Below, piece by piece: positions 7,670 through 16,791 of a DNA stretch of 64,000 bases; within the stretch, counting starts at the first letter, position 1; every line of letters starts with the position of its first letter. The stretch is from Ectobacillus polymachus (GTDB lineage Bacteria > Bacillota > Bacilli > Bacillales > Bacillaceae_G). The stretch is taken from the NCBI RefSeq assembly GCF_048159605.1, contig NZ_JBLREB010000001.1, forward strand, positions 1,550,001-1,614,000. The letters are read 5' to 3'. The notes below the pieces were generated by a model, which made no database searches, was not told where the DNA came from, and saw nothing but the letters and a program-made list of their open reading frames with translations. Made by a program: the position numbers and the translations under genes.

Positions 7670-9823
7670 TTATTCCTCTTCTTCGCCTATACGAAGTACA
7701 ATTTCATCCATAATCTCGTCTGCTGCCTGTGGAATCACTGTTCCTGGTCCAAAAATAGCAGCTGCGCCGTTTTCATATAAAAATTCGTAATCCTGAACAG
7801 GGATAACACCGCCAACAATAACGACAATGTCTTCACGACCTAGCTTTCGTAATTCTTCCACTAGCTGAGGAAGCAGTGTTTTATGTCCGCCAGCAAGAGA
7901 ACTCATACCAATACAATGTACGTCATTTTCCACAGCTTGACGTGCTGCTTCTTCAGGCGTTTGGAATAATGGTCCCATATCTACATCAAATCCAAGATCT
8001 GCATAGGCAGTTGCAACTACTTTCGCTCCTCTATCGTGACCATCTTGTCCAAGCTTAACGATTAAAATACGAGGACGACGGCCTTCTTTTTCTGCAAATG
8101 CATCAATTTTTTGACGAACTCGTTCAATCTCATCTTGTTTGTTATATTCAGAACGATACACACCGCTAACCGTTTGAATCACCGCCTTATGACGACCTGC
8201 AACTTTCTCAATAGCGCTAGAAATTTCTCCAAGTGATGCACGAGCACGGGCAGCTTCGATTGAAAGGGCTAGTAAATTCCCGTCACCCGTTTCCACTGCT
8301 TTTGTAATTGCCTCTAGCGTTGCTTGTACTTTTACTTCATCGCGGTTACGTTTTAATTCGTCTAAACGCTCTAATTGCTTCTTCAATACAGCTGTATTAT
8401 CAATATCTAAAATTTCAAGAGGCTCTTGATGATCAAGACGATATTTATTTACACCAACAATTAATTCTGCGCCTGAATCAATATGCGCTTGTCTTCTTGC
8501 CGCTGCTTCTTCAATACGAAGCTTTGGTATACCTTTTTCAATAGCCTTCGTCATACCGCCTAGACTTTCAATTTCTTCAATGTGTTCCCATGCACGGTTC
8601 ATCAATTCGTTCGTTAAAGATTCAACGTAATAAGAACCACCCCAAGGATCAATAACATTTGTAATTCTTGTTTCGTCTTGTAAATACAACTGCGTATTCC
8701 GAGCAATACGTGCTGAGAAATCCGTTGGCAAGGCAATCGCTTCATCTAATGCATTCGTATGAAGAGATTGGGTATGACCACTTGCCGCTGCTAGTGCTTC
8801 AAGACATGTACGTGCAACGTTATTAAATGGATCCTGCTCCGTTAAACTCCATCCTGATGTTTGTGAATGGGTACGAAGTGCTGACGATTTCGAATTTTGC
8901 GGATCAAACTGCTTCATTAGCTTAGCCCATAGAAGACGACCTGCCCGCATTTTTGCTACTTCCATAAAATAGTTCATACCGATAGCCCAGAAGAAGGAAA
9001 GACGCGGTGCAAAAGAATCCACTTCTAGTCCTGCTTTCAATCCCGTACGAACATATTCAATCCCGTTAAGAAGTGTATAAGCTAATTCTAGGTCAGCAGG
9101 AGCCCCTGCTTCCTGTAAATGATAGCCTGAAATACTAATGCTATTAAACTTCGGCATATGCTTAGAAGTATATGCAAAAATGTCAGCAATGATTTTCATC
9201 GACGTTTCTGGTGGATAAATATATGTGTTACGAACCATATACTCTTTTAAAATATCATTTTGAATGGTACCTGCTAATTGCTCTTGCTTTACGCCTTGTT
9301 CTTCGGCAGTTACGATATAAAATGCTAGAACAGGAAGAACGGCACCGTTCATTGTCATGGACACTGACATTTTATCGAGTGGAATCCCGTCAAACAATAC
9401 TTTCATATCTAAAATGGAATCAATGGCTACGCCTGCTTTCCCAACATCACCTACAACACGAGGATGGTCGGAATCATAGCCGCGATGAGTAGCTAAGTCA
9501 AATGCTACAGACAATCCCTTTTGCCCAGCTGCTAAATTTCGTTTATAGAATGCATTACTCTCCTCAGCTGTTGAAAAGCCTGCATATTGTCGAATCGTCC
9601 ATGGACGATTCGTGTACATTAGCGCATAAGGTCCGCGATGGTATGGAGCTACCCCTGGTTTAAAGTCCAAATAATCTAGTGATTGAACATCTTCTTCTGT
9701 ATATACTGTTTTCACATCTATTTTTTCATTAGATGTATAAGCGACAGCTGCTTTTGGTTCTGTTATACCTTCATTTGTAAAAAGTGATGAATATTCTAAT
9801 GTTGAAAAGTCTGGTGTCTTCAT
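7670..9823 (-). CDS. mutB: Methylmalonyl-CoA mutase large (catalytic) subunit
   Basis: The 717-residue cobalamin-dependent subunit that interconverts (R)-methylmalonyl-CoA and succinyl-CoA. An N-terminal TIM-barrel substrate domain (with RPWTIRQYAGFSTAEESN and TGWSLTEQDPFNN) is followed by a C-terminal B12-binding domain that keeps the base-off motif DGHDRG with its coordinating histidine, near residue 600. GGAGGTG precedes the ATG, which overlaps the mutA stop by four bases. Length and domain order are those of an intact enzyme. Together with mutA and meaB it forms a complete mutase unit. Confidence 0.96.
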   Translation of the reverse strand: MKTPDFSTLEYSSLFTNEGITEPKAAVAYTSNEKIDVKTVYTEEDVQSLDYLDFKPGVAPYHRGPYALMYTNRPWTIRQYAGFSTAEESNAFYKRNLAAGQKGLSVAFDLATHRGYDSDHPRVVGDVGKAGVAIDSILDMKVLFDGIPLDKMSVSMTMNGAVLPVLAFYIVTAEEQGVKQEQLAGTIQNDILKEYMVRNTYIYPPETSMKIIADIFAYTSKHMPKFNSISISGYHLQEAGAPADLELAYTLLNGIEYVRTGLKAGLEVDSFAPRLSFFWAIGMNYFMEVAKMRAGRLLWAKLMKQFDPQNSKSSALRTHSQTSGWSLTEQDPFNNVARTCLEALAAASGHTQSLHTNALDEAIALPTDFSARIARNTQLYLQDETRITNVIDPWGGSYYVESLTNELMNRAWEHIEEIESLGGMTKAIEKGIPKLRIEEAAARRQAHIDSGAELIVGVNKYRLDHQEPLEILDIDNTAVLKKQLERLDELKRNRDEVKVQATLEAITKAVETGDGNLLALSIEAARARASLGEISSAIEKVAGRHKAVIQTVSGVYRSEYNKQDEIERVRQKIDAFAEKEGRRPRILIVKLGQDGHDRGAKVVATAYADLGFDVDMGPLFQTPEEAARQAVENDVHCIGMSSLAGGHKTLLPQLVEELRKLGREDIVVIVGGVIPVQDYEFLYENGAAAIFGPGTVIPQAADEIMDEIVLRIGEEEE

Positions 9824-11781
9824 ACTGTCACCTCCAACTCGTTATACAATTCATGTAATAGTGGCAGCAAGCTACCCATATCCGGCAGCAAACCATCTGC
9901 TCCGGAAGCTAACACAGTTTCTCCTTCTTCTCTTTCATACATCCCCATTACATAGAGCTTTTTCCCTACGGATGAAAGCTGTGCAATCGAGGTTAGAAGT
10001 GATTCTTTATTGTCATATAAGAAGACAGCCTCAACCTCTTCCATATCACCTGGTAATGAGTCTACAGATGCCACTTCGAATCCACATGATTTTAATGTAG
10101 ACGCAATTGTTTTCATGTTTTCATCTGCAGCAAGCGCAACAACTAACGCTCTTGGACTTCTTCCCGTTTGACTTAAAAACTGTTCTGCCGTTTTCCGCAA
10201 TTCTTCAAATGGTTCAGCGTCACGCATTGGAAGAAACGCCGCAATTTGCAGCCCATTTTTCACTTGATTAGCCGTAACTTCTCCAAGGGAGCTACCTTCA
10301 GAAAATGCTACAATTAATTCTTCTATTGTTACCTCTTGATAAGAAGGTGTGTTCATTCCCTTTCGCTGTTCTTTAAACGATGTTACCTCTGCAGCTCGGT
10401 TGTATACTTCCTTGCTTTCCCCTGTAAGCTTTTCTTCTGAAAGATTTACATAGCGATTTGTACCAACGATTGTTTGCTTTAAAGAACATACATTTGCACG
10501 GCGCTGTTTTGCTACTTGGGCTATTTCTTCATGTAATGAACCATCTTGAAGAACTGTGCTCATGCCACCTTGCTGCTCAATAGATCGAAATAGATCCCAC
10601 GCTTGCTTTGCGATTTCATGAGTTAGTTCTTCTACATAGAATGAACCTCTAGCAGGATCTAGTACCTTCTCAAGATGAGCTTCTTCACGTAAAATATGTT
10701 GGATATTGCGAGCTAAACGCTTTCCATTCTCATTCTCAAAACCAGCCGCATCATCAAATGGACTTACATGAAGTGTATCTGCCCCTCCTACAATAGCAGA
10801 AAACGCTTCGGTTGTAGCACGAAGTAGATTGGTATATGGATCAAATACTGTCTTTGTACGTTTTGATGTCGACACATGCACAGCATTTTTTACATTTGAA
10901 ACGCCAAACTGCTCAGCAATTTTACTCCAAACTACACGAAAAGCACGAAGCTTCGCGATTTCCGTAAATAAGTAAGAGCCTACTGAGAAGCTAAATGTAA
11001 TCTTAGATATAACATCCTTCGCTTGAAGACCGCGTTCTATTCCTGCACGAATATATTCAACAGCCGTAGCAAATGCAATTGCCAACTCTTGTACTGCATT
11101 TGCCCCCGCATTATGATACGCATCGGTACGAACAAAAATAGTATGTAGCTGAGGTGTATGATCTTGGCTCCATCTTATTGTTTTAACCATATCGTCATAG
11201 CAAGCCGATAGAGATGTAACAAGCTCTCCTTCTTCTGCTAAATATCCAAGTGGATCAGCTCCAACCGTGCCTTTAAGAACATCAAGTGGGATTTCTTTTT
11301 TCTTTGCATATGATACAAACATCGATAATAATGGAGAAGCAATATATCCCGTATACAACAGAACTGGATATTTTCCGGTAGCTACACCATTAAAAACGCT
11401 TTCAAAATCTTTAGTAAAACTAAGCGGTATACCAGGTCTTTCAACAGATACCGAATCATTTCCTTGAAGCGTTTCTTTATCTGCAAGTAGATGCAGTACT
11501 TGTTGCCCGTTTTGTAATGCGTCTACAACGATAGCATTAGCTTGGTGCGGATTAGTAGCGAATAATTCCTGGGCAATGCCTCCGCTATTCGTTAGCAAAA
11601 GAGCGGCTACTTCCTTACATGCAGTAGCATCGTCTTTCGTGTATAAAGGCTTCAGAATTACATTATCATACGTTTGTCGAATTAAGCTGTCAAACGCTTT
11701 CCCTTTTAGCGTCTTTTCAGCGAGTTGCTTCCATTGTTCATATGATACCCCTTTGAACTCCTGAAACGTCTTTTTCTCCAT
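9820..11781 (-). CDS. mutA: Methylmalonyl-CoA mutase small (non-catalytic) subunit
   Basis: A 653-residue paralogue of MutB that forms the structural half of the heterodimer. It has the same barrel plus cobalamin-fold layout, but the position of the B12 ligand motif reads LAADENMKT instead of DxHxxG, so it cannot bind cobalamin in the usual way; that loss is normal for this subunit. I start it at the ATG at 11781 (MEKKTFQEFKG), which has a GGGGG ribosome site; an ATG 63 bases further upstream has none. It is the first gene of the probable mutA-mutB-meaB-brxB transcript. Confidence 0.93.
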   Translation of the reverse strand: MEKKTFQEFKGVSYEQWKQLAEKTLKGKAFDSLIRQTYDNVILKPLYTKDDATACKEVAALLLTNSGGIAQELFATNPHQANAIVVDALQNGQQVLHLLADKETLQGNDSVSVERPGIPLSFTKDFESVFNGVATGKYPVLLYTGYIASPLLSMFVSYAKKKEIPLDVLKGTVGADPLGYLAEEGELVTSLSACYDDMVKTIRWSQDHTPQLHTIFVRTDAYHNAGANAVQELAIAFATAVEYIRAGIERGLQAKDVISKITFSFSVGSYLFTEIAKLRAFRVVWSKIAEQFGVSNVKNAVHVSTSKRTKTVFDPYTNLLRATTEAFSAIVGGADTLHVSPFDDAAGFENENGKRLARNIQHILREEAHLEKVLDPARGSFYVEELTHEIAKQAWDLFRSIEQQGGMSTVLQDGSLHEEIAQVAKQRRANVCSLKQTIVGTNRYVNLSEEKLTGESKEVYNRAAEVTSFKEQRKGMNTPSYQEVTIEELIVAFSEGSSLGEVTANQVKNGLQIAAFLPMRDAEPFEELRKTAEQFLSQTGRSPRALVVALAADENMKTIASTLKSCGFEVASVDSLPGDMEEVEAVFLYDNKESLLTSIAQLSSVGKKLYVMGMYEREEGETVLASGADGLLPDMGSLLPLLHELYNELEVTV

Positions 11782-12025
11782 CTGTAGACCCCCTTTACTA
11801 TATTCAAATGATAATAAAATGAAATTTTCTAAATTATTATACATTATTTAGTTTAGTACAAAATGAATATTCTCGCAAAGACAATTTCGAAAATAATGTA
11901 TCAAATTAGCAAATTTCCTCAAAATATGTCACTACAAAAAAGAAATAGTATATACAAAAAAAGCTGCTCTACAAAAATATTGTAAAACAACCTCATTTCA
12001 TTGGTATAATTTATCATACTGATTG

Positions 12026-12484
12026 TTAGCATGACAGTTTTTGTACATAAGATTCAATAATTTTTTTATGAGATCCAACAATATATTCTGGCAATGCAGA
12101 AGGTGAAAAAAACGCTAGCGCAAGACCTTCTTCATGATTATTTGTCAGTATTCCATGAAACTCGTTCGTATAGTAAGCAACTGTAACAGTCTGAAATTCA
12201 TCTCCATTTGCCAACTTTACAAAGTAATTTTTACCTGAAAACACATCAATGAGTTGAAGGTTTACAACGTGTATTCCCGCTTCTTCCATTACCTCACGCC
12301 TAGCAGTATCCTCCGGGGATTCGCCTAACTCCATCAATCCGCCAAGAAGTCCCCACTTCCCGTGAGGCTCTGTACGTTGTTGTAATAAAACATTCCCTTT
12401 TTCGTCCAATACAATCACAACTGCACCAACAAGAATAAGAGGGCGGTGACCAACAAATTTTCTTAATTCTTCTACATATCCCAT
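12026..12484 (-). CDS. Nudix hydrolase
   Basis: A 152-residue cytosolic Nudix-fold pyrophosphohydrolase acting on a nucleoside diphosphate-linked substrate that cannot be named from sequence. The Nudix box is complete: GGLMELGESPEDTARREV followed by MEEAGI, with the metal-binding REVMEE residues intact. A GAGAGG ribosome site precedes the ATG. It is flanked by mutA and a DUF421 gene with no obvious operon partner. Housekeeping roles such as 8-oxo-dGTP clearance are possible but not supported here. Confidence 0.9.
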   Translation of the reverse strand: MGYVEELRKFVGHRPLILVGAVVIVLDEKGNVLLQQRTEPHGKWGLLGGLMELGESPEDTARREVMEEAGIHVVNLQLIDVFSGKNYFVKLANGDEFQTVTVAYYTNEFHGILTNNHEEGLALAFFSPSALPEYIVGSHKKIIESYVQKLSC

Positions 12485-12587
12485 TTTTCAAGCCTCTCTT
12501 TTTTCTTTATGTGTGATAATCTTCACTATACCTTGTATAACCAGTATAGCTTATGAAATGTGACAGAAAAAAGATATGTTTTTATTG

Positions 12588-13283
12588 TTATTTTTTGTAA
12601 ATAAATCGAAGGTCCCCTTGGCTATTTGCCATCGCAAGTAAAATAATAGGAATCTTCTCCTTACCTATTTGATCTACTAGCCATTCCTCTGATTTTCCTA
12701 GCGAAAGAAGAGCATCCTTGCGAGTTTTCCCATCCTTCATCACAATTTGAAACATAGATAATGGCGTGGAAGGAATATGCCCATCTTCTTTCGTAATCGG
12801 AGTATATTCTGTCTTTAGAAAAGATGAAATTTTTCCACCCGGTTCCCAAAGAGCAATTGCTACCTTTTCAATCGCTTCAATGTTATGTAAGCGCAGCTCA
12901 GACAATAAAAAGTCAATAGAAATACGTGCTCGTTTTAAATTTTTCCATTGCACGTCTCCATTATGAACGAGTAGTAAGGGAGAAGGTTCTAAAAATTTTC
13001 GCCACCATTCCACGTGAAGACTTATAATCGAACTAGCAGTATGCAGGAGTATAAGCACAAGGGTGGTAACCATTGCTCCTGTTAAATCAACCCTTTCATC
13101 CGTTAATGGATTCGATAAGTTTCCTTCGAGAAGGAGTATTAATATTACATCCAAAAAGCGGAGCTGAGCTACACTTCTTTGCCCCATCATTTTCGCTACA
13201 AATAGCAAAAAGAGATACGCTATGATAGCTCGTGCTATCCATTCATATACATATAAATGCTCTGCTTGTGTAAATAGATGCAT
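12588..13283 (-). CDS. DUF421/YetF-family membrane protein
   Basis: A 231-residue membrane protein of the YetF/YdfS (DUF421) family. Three hydrophobic helices lie in the first 90 residues (about 13-32, 40-57 and 68-88); between them MMGQRSVAQL matches the conserved family block. The remaining part is a soluble alpha/beta domain with LLSELRLHNIEAIEKVAIALWEPGG, also typical. GGGAGGGGG precedes the ATG. Some relatives are induced in spores, but the molecular function is not known. It is transcribed in the same direction as the bkd genes but separated from them by a terminator. Confidence 0.88.
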   Translation of the reverse strand: MHLFTQAEHLYVYEWIARAIIAYLFLLFVAKMMGQRSVAQLRFLDVILILLLEGNLSNPLTDERVDLTGAMVTTLVLILLHTASSIISLHVEWWRKFLEPSPLLLVHNGDVQWKNLKRARISIDFLLSELRLHNIEAIEKVAIALWEPGGKISSFLKTEYTPITKEDGHIPSTPLSMFQIVMKDGKTRKDALLSLGKSEEWLVDQIGKEKIPIILLAMANSQGDLRFIYKK

Positions 13284-13356
13284 AGACGCCCCCTCCCTTC
13301 TCTTCTATTGTTGTTCGTTCCGCTTCTGTATATGTACCGAGATGAGAAGGTTATAC

Positions 13357-13402
13357 AAAAAAAAGATGCAGTAAGAATACTTACTAACATCCTTATTGCA
13401 TC
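13357..13402 (-). terminator. Terminator of the bkd operon
   Basis: GATGCAGTAAG (13365 on) pairs with CTTATTGCATC (to 13402) with one G-U pair; on the minus strand it is followed by eight T residues, just after the bkdB stop. Confidence 0.9.
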
Positions 13403-13410
13403 ATCATGAT

Positions 13411-14658
13411 TTAATAAATAGAGATTGTTTCCTTCGACATTCCTTCTAATATTTCCTTCAGCCTTTGTAAAAATCGACCGCAAATGAGGCCATCTAATAT
13501 ACGATGATCCAATGATAAACAAATATTAACCATATCTCGGATACCAATATACCCATTATCCATAATGATTGGCCGCTTCACGATGGATTCGATTTGTACA
13601 ATCGCTGCTTGCGGATAATTAATTATACCCATCGATTGAATCGATCCAAAGGTTCCCGTATTGTTCACTGTAAAGGTACCACCTTGCATATCATCGATAC
13701 GTAATTTATTATTTTTTGCTTTTAACGCTAATTCGCTTATTTCTCTAGCTATTCCTTTAATTGTTTTCTCATCTGCATGCTTAATAACGGGAACGAACAA
13801 CTCCGTTTCTGTAGCCACTGCAATCGAAATGTTAATGTCTTTTTTCTGGATAATTTTGTCGCCAGCCCACATAGAATTCATTTGTGGATATTCTTTTAAT
13901 GCCTTCGCAACTGCTTTTACAAAAAAGGAAAAATAGGTAAGATTAAATCCTTCCTGCTTTTTAAATTCATCCTTTATCCCATTACGAAATGATACTAGAT
14001 TCGTAACATCTACTTCAACCATCATCCATGCATGCGGCGCTTCATGCTTACTTCGCACCATGTTCGCAGCAATTGTTTTCCGTATACCTGACACAGGAAT
14101 CTCAAGATCCCCTGTAGGTCTCTTTTCTTCCACTTGTTTCGTTTCTATTTTTTCTTTCCTTGGCTCTGCTGCGATATAATCTTGTTCCTGGTTCACCGAA
14201 TGAATCGTATTAGATTCTACAATACGTAGGATATCTTTACGAGTAATACGACCTTGTAAACCCGTTCCATGAACAGTAGTTAAATCAATATCATACATCT
14301 GTGCCAGCTTTAAAACAGCAGGAGAATATCTTGCTTTCATAGGCGAATGCTCTGCATTCCCAGCCCTTGTTGGTTGTATAGAGACTTGCTCTTGTTTTAG
14401 GGGTGTTTCTACGACTTCTTCTACAGTCATCTTACAAATAACAGTACCAACAGCTACTGTGTCGCCTTCTTTCGTAAAGATCTCACTAATAATGCCCGAA
14501 AATGAAGCAGGAATTTCTGCATTTACTTTATCCGTCATCACTTCGGCGATAGGATCATATTTGTTTACATGATCTCCGTTTTTCACAAACCATTTACTAA
14601 TCATACCTTCTGTTACACTTTCACCTAGCTGCGGCATCATTATATTTTCTATGCCCAC
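13411..14658 (-). CDS. bkdB: Branched-chain 2-oxoacid dehydrogenase E2 (lipoamide acyltransferase)
   Basis: The 415-residue E2 core of the branched-chain keto-acid dehydrogenase, which transfers the acyl group from E1 to CoA. Domains in order: a lipoyl domain (1-75, with the lipoylated Lys in MTDKVNAE), a peripheral subunit-binding domain (about 110-145, SPAVLKLAQMYDIDL), a linker, and the catalytic domain ending with SLDHRILDG, containing the active-site HxxxDG. The start is a GTG at 14658 with AAGGAGG eight bases before it. It is the last gene of the ptb-bcd-buk-lpdV-bkdAA-bkdAB-bkdB operon. Confidence 0.95.
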   Translation of the reverse strand: MGIENIMMPQLGESVTEGMISKWFVKNGDHVNKYDPIAEVMTDKVNAEIPASFSGIISEIFTKEGDTVAVGTVICKMTVEEVVETPLKQEQVSIQPTRAGNAEHSPMKARYSPAVLKLAQMYDIDLTTVHGTGLQGRITRKDILRIVESNTIHSVNQEQDYIAAEPRKEKIETKQVEEKRPTGDLEIPVSGIRKTIAANMVRSKHEAPHAWMMVEVDVTNLVSFRNGIKDEFKKQEGFNLTYFSFFVKAVAKALKEYPQMNSMWAGDKIIQKKDINISIAVATETELFVPVIKHADEKTIKGIAREISELALKAKNNKLRIDDMQGGTFTVNNTGTFGSIQSMGIINYPQAAIVQIESIVKRPIIMDNGYIGIRDMVNICLSLDHRILDGLICGRFLQRLKEILEGMSKETISIY

Positions 14659-14675
14659 CTATGTTACCTCCTTTC

Positions 14676-15659
14676 TTAAAATGCAGCTAATTTGCGCATT
14701 TCTTTTTCTATTTTATCTGGATTTACCATGAAAAATTTCTCCATCGTTGGCGCATATGGCATAGCTGGAGTGTCTGGTCCAGCTAAACGAGCAATAGGAG
14801 CATCTAAATCGAATAAACAGTACTCTGCGATAATGGCCGCGACCTCACTCATAACACTGCCTTCTTTTGTATCCTCTGTAATGAGTAGAACCTTACCTGT
14901 TTTTGAAGCTGCTGCGATAATTGCTTCCTTATCAAGTGGGTAAATCGTACGTAAATCAAGGATATGAACAGATATTCCATCTTGTAATACTTTTTCAGCA
15001 GCCTGTAATGCAAAATGTACGCAAAGACCATATGTGATAACTGTTATATCTTCTCCTTCTCGTTTTACGTCAGCCTTGCCGATAGGAAGAACATATTCTT
15101 CTTCAGGCACATCTTCTTTCAATAAACGATAAGCACGCTTATGCTCAAAAAATAATACAGGATCTTCATCACGAATGGCCGCTTTTAATAACCCCTTCGC
15201 ATCGTAAGGAGTAGATGGAATTACAATTTTAAGTCCTGGTTGATTTGCAAAAAGCGCTTCGACCGACTGAGAATGATATAAAGCTCCATGAACGCCCCCA
15301 CCGAACGGAGCGCGAATCGTAATAGGACAGTTCCAATCATTATTCGTTCGATAACGTATTTTTGCAGCTTCTGAGACGATTTGATTTACAGCAGGCATAA
15401 TAAAATCTGCAAACTGAATTTCTGCAATTGGACGCATTCCGTACATGGCCGCACCAATCGCTACACCAGCAATAGCAGACTCCGCCAATGGCGTATCCAT
15501 AACACGCTCTGACCCAAATGTTTCGTACAATCCTTGTGTTGCCTTAAAGACGCCTCCTTTTAGCCCAACATCTTCACCTAAAATAAAAACTCTGTGATCC
15601 CGTTCCATTTCTTCACGCATTGCTAGTGTTATAGCATCAATATACGACATAACAGCCAT
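14676..15659 (-). CDS. bkdAB: Branched-chain 2-oxoacid dehydrogenase E1 beta subunit
   Basis: The 327-residue beta subunit of the thiamine-diphosphate-dependent decarboxylase E1. Its transketolase pyrimidine-binding domain contains FILGEDVGLKGGVF and the family stretch RYRTNNDWNCPITIRAPFGGG; the C-terminal transketolase domain follows. A TTG at 15662 directly precedes the ATG at 15659; the ATG is chosen because AAAGGAGG is optimally placed. It lies between bkdAA and bkdB with short gaps, so E1 and E2 are made together. Confidence 0.95.
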   Translation of the reverse strand: MAVMSYIDAITLAMREEMERDHRVFILGEDVGLKGGVFKATQGLYETFGSERVMDTPLAESAIAGVAIGAAMYGMRPIAEIQFADFIMPAVNQIVSEAAKIRYRTNNDWNCPITIRAPFGGGVHGALYHSQSVEALFANQPGLKIVIPSTPYDAKGLLKAAIRDEDPVLFFEHKRAYRLLKEDVPEEEYVLPIGKADVKREGEDITVITYGLCVHFALQAAEKVLQDGISVHILDLRTIYPLDKEAIIAAASKTGKVLLITEDTKEGSVMSEVAAIIAEYCLFDLDAPIARLAGPDTPAMPYAPTMEKFFMVNPDKIEKEMRKLAAF

Positions 15660-15673
15660 CAAGATCTCCTCCT

Positions 15674-16681
15674 TTATTCATCCTCAGCATATACATACTT
15701 TAGTGCCGATTCTGGCTCTGCATACGGAGCTTGTTCTGCATATTCGGTCGCTTCATTGACAAGCTTCATCACATCGTGTTCAATCTGTTCTTTGCCTTCT
15801 TCTGTTAAAACACCAACATTTATTAAATATTGTGCAAATGTGAAAAGCGGATCCTTACTTTTCGCTTCTTCAACTTCTTCATTTGAACGATACGTACGAT
15901 CATCATCGTCACTCGAATGTGGTGTTAAACGATAGGAAATCGCTTCGATTAATGTTGGCCCCTCACCGTTTTGACCGCGTTCAGCCGCTTCTTTCACAGC
16001 TTTATAAACTGCGAGCGGGTCATTTCCATCCACCGTAACCCCCGGCATTCCGTATCCTATGGCACGATCAGACACATGTTTGCAAGCTAGTTGCTTTTCA
16101 ACCGGTACCGAAATGGCATATTGATTATTTTCACACATAAAAATAACAGGAAGCTTATGAACAGCAGCAAAATTGGCGCCTTCATGAAAATCTCCTTGAT
16201 TCGAAGATCCTTCGCCAAATGTTACGAAAGAAACGAACTGCTTACCATCCAATCGTCCTGCAAGTGCGATTCCAACTGCATGAGGAACCTGCGTTGTTAC
16301 AGGAGAGGAACCGGTGACAATATGCTTTTTCTTATAACCGAAATGTCCTGGCATTTGACGACCACCTGAATTGGGATCCTCTGCTTTTGCAAATGCAGAT
16401 AGCATAAGCTCCTTTGCCGTCATTCCGAAGCGAAGAACAACTCCCATATCACGATAGTACGGCAGTACATAATCTTGTTCAGGATCCAAAGCAAAAGCTG
16501 CTCCAACCTGGGTAGCTTCTTGTCCTTGACACGAAACAACAAATGGAATCTTCCCTGCGCGATTTAATAACCACATTCGTTCATCAATTTTACGTGTTTG
16601 TACCATCATGCGGTACATATCTAATACTAGGGAATCAGATAATCCAAGCTCATGGTGACGATTTCTTGTTTCTTCTGTCAT
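15674..16681 (-). CDS. bkdAA: Branched-chain 2-oxoacid dehydrogenase E1 alpha subunit
   Basis: The 335-residue alpha subunit of E1, which binds the thiamine diphosphate and catalyses decarboxylation of the keto acids of Leu, Ile and Val. The TDP motif is visible as FGEGSSNQGDFHEG leading to CENNQYAIS, and the phosphorylatable-loop region as YRLTPHSSDDDD. The start is the ATG at 16681 (MTEETRNRHHEL) with AAAGGAGGAG before it; an upstream extension of 11 codons is not supported. The 110-base gap to lpdV contains a copy of the AGTGAAACTT element. Confidence 0.95.
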   Translation of the reverse strand: MTEETRNRHHELGLSDSLVLDMYRMMVQTRKIDERMWLLNRAGKIPFVVSCQGQEATQVGAAFALDPEQDYVLPYYRDMGVVLRFGMTAKELMLSAFAKAEDPNSGGRQMPGHFGYKKKHIVTGSSPVTTQVPHAVGIALAGRLDGKQFVSFVTFGEGSSNQGDFHEGANFAAVHKLPVIFMCENNQYAISVPVEKQLACKHVSDRAIGYGMPGVTVDGNDPLAVYKAVKEAAERGQNGEGPTLIEAISYRLTPHSSDDDDRTYRSNEEVEEAKSKDPLFTFAQYLINVGVLTEEGKEQIEHDVMKLVNEATEYAEQAPYAEPESALKYVYAEDE

Positions 16682-16739
16682 TTCTATCTCCTCCTTTAAT
16701 GAAACGAATTGCAATGAAGGAACATTAACTTCTCTTGTT

Positions 16740-16791
16740 TTATCCCGTTATTTAAGGAAAGTAAGACCTCCTACCTTAAGGAAGTTTCACT
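16740..16791 (-). repeat. AGTGAAACTT structured element, copy 1
   Basis: Minus-strand reading: AGTGAAACTT (16791-16782) begins one base after the lpdV stop codon and runs into CCTTAAGG, then a second CCTTAA near 16757-16752. The first 15 bases including flank (TATAAAGTGAAACTT) are identical to copy 3 at 36581. The closing stem is decayed compared with the other copies. It points toward bkdAA inside the operon. Confidence 0.6.

Noticed and set aside
7876..9492. Several plus-strand open frames opposite mutB
   Set aside because: Antisense shadows of a strongly conserved coding sequence, without ribosome sites.
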